Shown here: piece by piece, positions 61,113 through 64,000 of the stretch
Numbering within the stretch: the stretch's first letter is position 1
Layout: the number at the start of each line of letters is the position of its first letter
Assembly (NCBI GenBank): GCA_947034885.2
Contig: OX344752.2
Location: 27,098,386-27,162,385 of the forward strand
Reading direction: 5' to 3'
Length of the DNA: 64,000 bases
DNA from: Thuidium tamariscinum
Lineage: Eukaryota; Streptophyta; Bryopsida; Hypnales; Thuidiaceae
The notes under the pieces: generated by a model
What the model saw: only the letters and a program-made list of their open reading frames with translations
Databases searched by the model: none
What the model was told of the DNA's origin: nothing
Made by a program: the position numbers and the translations under genes

Positions 61113-63292
61113 ATGGAACTCACTACAGGATCTATATCTGTCTTGTCGATTCCGATCAATGAGAACCTGAACTGTCGAAGATCTGCGGATACTGCACTTG
61201 CACAGGTTTCTCGAGCAACTTCGGTATCCCGCGATTCTATTTCCAGAAGAAGACCATTATTTTTTGCTGAGCGCTCGTTGTTCCCTCGTGGCGGTAGAGG
61301 TTCTCCGGGCTGGAAGAAATTGTCTGAAGACACAACTGGGCTTGGCTGTAGGTTATGCATCAATGGCCAAAAACAAGCAGACCCTTCACATAATTCGAGA
61401 TGGCAAGCAAGGGCAGTGGCAGAATTGTCAGGAACAGATGTGAAGGACATTGACAGTAGCACAAGAGAGCTGAATACAGACGCAGCTGTGTACATCATCA
61501 AAGAGTATGTACTTTAACTTTCCAATACGTAAACTCTTCCTTATACCGAATAGTCGTCCTAATCGTTTAAGATGATTCTTTCTATTTCTTTTTTTCTGCA
61601 TTTTACTTCTTGAGAGGAGTTACTTACTTATCGGGAATTGACTGTTTTTGTTGCAGAGGAGATACTTTGACAGCAATCGCAAAGCGTTACACTACAACGA
61701 TAAGCAGATTAGCTGTTGATAATGGGATTGAGAACGTTGATGAATTACTGGTTGGAGAGAAGCTAGTGGTCCCTCTGCCGGCAGCAGGTGTGCGGAAGGT
61801 TTGTTTCTCCCCAGCCTCATGCACATTGTTTTGAACCCGCTTCCAGCAAACATTTATTTATTTGCGACTTCCTTGGGCCTCTTGTCCCCCTATTGCCCCA
61901 ACTGCGCTTTCATATACTCTTGCTTGCGGGTAGGGGTTCAATTTTAGACATGTCGTGATATATGCATTGCTCTTAGTCGATTTTTCAATGGTTCTTGAAG
62001 GGCAAGATTGTTAATGAATTCTGCATTTTGTAATCTCCTTCTCTATGGAACTTTGTACTGGTTTAAACGGAACTAGGGAAATTGTGTAGGTATCATCCCA
62101 CGTTCAGGCAGAGACTCCATTCCTTACGGATGAGTTGTACACAATATCCACTGCAAATGGTGTGAGGGATTTGAGCACGGCTACAACGTCGGGTTATGAC
62201 ACTCCAACTCTTTTACATGTGGGAGAGCATTCGCCATTTCCTGTGGTAACATTGGTAGGTTTGAGAATTCCTCTAGTTTCTTAATATGCCATAGCAGTCA
62301 AAACTTCAATTTAACAGTTTGGTAGCAAGCGCGGTTGTGAATACCCAACTTTTAGGGGTCTGAAGTTTAAATGTTCTTGCTCCTTCACTAATATCCCTTT
62401 ACTTTGATCTTGTAGGCACAGGTGGTAATTCCCCTGCTGTTAATAGCTCCAGTTGTGGGGTTCTGCGTCAGATGTGCGGTGGACTACATTCAGGATCGAA
62501 TAGAGAAAGAGATCAGAGCAAGACAAGCAGATATGGAAACATATCGTTCCCGCCATCGACCCAAGTTGAATCGCTGGCAGGGAATTTTAGACGAGGATCG
62601 CGAAGAGGCACTAGATTATGGAGAAGCTGCCGCTGCATCAGATTCTTTGGTATGCGTTAGCATTGCAGCGTGATCAACCTTAACTTTATTAATCTCGTGA
62701 AAATCTATCTTTTGAACTGCCTTTGGTCTGAATAACCAATTTGGGCTATCTGATCTGTGATGTGTGGAGTTGAATTTGCGTTTCAGCGAGGCACTCATTC
62801 ATGCTGTGTATTGGTACGTCTTGGTACATGTAGGATGAATACCGGTTAAAGAATGAACGCCAAATTCCTACTGGATATGCGAGCATGCGGGCCATGAATG
62901 AGGTACTGTGACTTTCCTCTCTTATTCATTTATATGTTTGCACATGTTTTTAAAATTTATGGTTAGTAAACACTCTAGTATTGGGAATTCTTATTAATGT
63001 AGTCACTTGACTCATTTTAAATTTAGTTTGTGTTTTTAATCTTTTGTTATAAGCAGTTTCGTCGGCTTGGAGACAGTTCATTCTAAAGGAATCCGTAACC
63101 TTGTTTTTGCAGGAGTCACTTGCAAATGAGTCCGAGGAAGAGCGTAGTTCTAGACAATCGCAGGACTATGAGGATATTCGGAAATCTTACGCTGAGCTGG
63201 AATCGACTTACATGAAATTTCTATCAGATAGTGGGCTGTCTAGATCTGGTTACTGGCGTGGGTCAGTGACACAGCTTCAGGAAGAGACGTGA
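61113..63292 (+). CDS. LysM-domain membrane protein with transit-peptide-like N-terminus, 6 exons
   Basis: Exons: 61113-61504, 61657-61798, 62090-62254, 62416-62649, 62834-62902, 63113-63292. All introns are GT-AG with consistent phase, giving 1182 nt and 393 residues. Residues 1-60 are rich in Ser and Arg with few acidic residues, like a chloroplast transit peptide, and there is no hydrophobic signal peptide. One LysM domain covers about 125-171 (YIIKEGDTLTAIAKRY...LLVGEKLVVPLP); LysM domains bind GlcNAc polymers such as peptidoglycan or chitin. One hydrophobic segment follows at about 236-256 (VVIPLLLIAPVVGF), then a charged helical tail ending in YAELESTYMKFLSDSGLSRSGYWRG. There is no kinase, so it is not a LysM receptor kinase. 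An inference is a plastid-envelope or thylakoid protein. An upstream exon extending the N-terminus cannot be excluded, and exon 4 could also start six bases later. Confidence 0.85.
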
Positions 63293-64000
63293 GATAGTGA
63301 GGAAGTCGCCTTTTGGAGTGCTATCGGTCAAGTGGGTATATTGCTGCATCTAGCTATGTTCGGTTCAAGGCACCCGACATAAATCTGCAACTGAGGTCAC
63401 TATTTTGGCAAGTGGACATGAAGTTTCTGCACTTTTCCTGTTCTGTAGCTCCTGCTTGCTCCCCTCGATGACCTATTTACAACTTGAGACGGTGTATAGT
63501 AATCCTTCATGTTTCTCTGAAATGTAAATCTTTTTTGCTTTCAAGTGCATCTCTGATCTTGTCACGTACTAAAGCTGATTGACGTCCTCAGTTTATAAAC
63601 ATCTTATTACCAGGTAACCTTCCTCATTTCACAGTCTCACCATTTTCATTCACTGCTTTTATATTCTTTATCTTGATGGTACAACTCAATTCAATATGTC
63701 ACACTAACTTGTACGTGAGTGGATTTAGCTTTAACCGCACTGCGAAGGCGTTATGTTCTGATATGGTCCCAGCCTCCGAGTGATAGTTCTCTGTAATTCT
63801 CTGCTGTCCAACACTGTCAATGATAATTCACCTCAAGTGAAATGATCACAACAGTACAGAGAGGGACAGAGGTATCCAAAGATCTGTCGTGGAGAAACGC
63901 TTAGTATTTTCGAAGAATAAAAGTTTTGACCCGTTGTATAGTGATTTGTTAACAAAGATGTCTCCTGGTGAATAAACAAAATGACAGTGTGGATGTACTG
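63293..64000 (+). other. LysM gene 3' flank
   Basis: Balanced composition continues to the window end. AATAAA words lie near 63,917 and 63,973 and could serve for 3' end formation. No other gene was seen. Confidence 0.4.

Overview
The window is nuclear DNA of a green plant. Three gene-rich blocks of near-balanced base composition, with many GT-AG introns, sit in long AT-rich stretches full of small transposon relics. The genes are a mitochondrial citrate synthase, a plant-type full ABCB transporter and a LysM protein with a plastid-transit-like N-terminus. Together with DNA transposons of PIF/Harbinger and CACTA type, they point to a land plant or close streptophyte relative. The mostly short introns fit a bryophyte-like genome, but I cannot name the species.

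Layout: 1-2110 is G-rich, C-poor non-coding DNA. About 3.2-6.3 kb holds a decayed minus-strand reading frame with a 20-residue tandem repeat and a Ulp1 (C48) peptidase-like segment. 6.4-11.1 kb is AT-rich with small inverted-repeat elements. 11.65-18.67 kb is citrate synthase (18 exons, 470 aa, rebuilt exon by exon). 18.7-25.5 kb is AT-rich with TTAA-ended repeats and an AT satellite. 25,549-31,404 is one complete PIF/Harbinger element with perfect 19-bp ends and a TTA target duplication. It carries a Myb/SANT-like ORF and a convergent DDE transposase, both inactivated, and a CACTA-type MITE lies in frame inside the transposase. 31.6-47.9 kb is a patchwork of at least six small repeat families, two GC-richer islands, a foldback and a 52-bp tandem duplication. 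49.26-55.60 kb is the ABCB gene (11 exons, 1292 aa), preceded by a leader containing an old internal duplication. 55.6-59.8 kb is again repeats. 61.11-63.29 kb is the LysM gene (6 exons, 393 aa).

The three host genes share no pathway and look independently transcribed, all on the plus strand. The most distinctive feature is the repeat landscape. Several families begin TTAACCC and end GGGTTAA, and two pairs abut while sharing a single TTAA. One 138-bp hairpin can be shown to be an insertion, because a related copy nearby still has the empty site. No tRNA, rRNA, CRISPR or virus-derived element was recognised.
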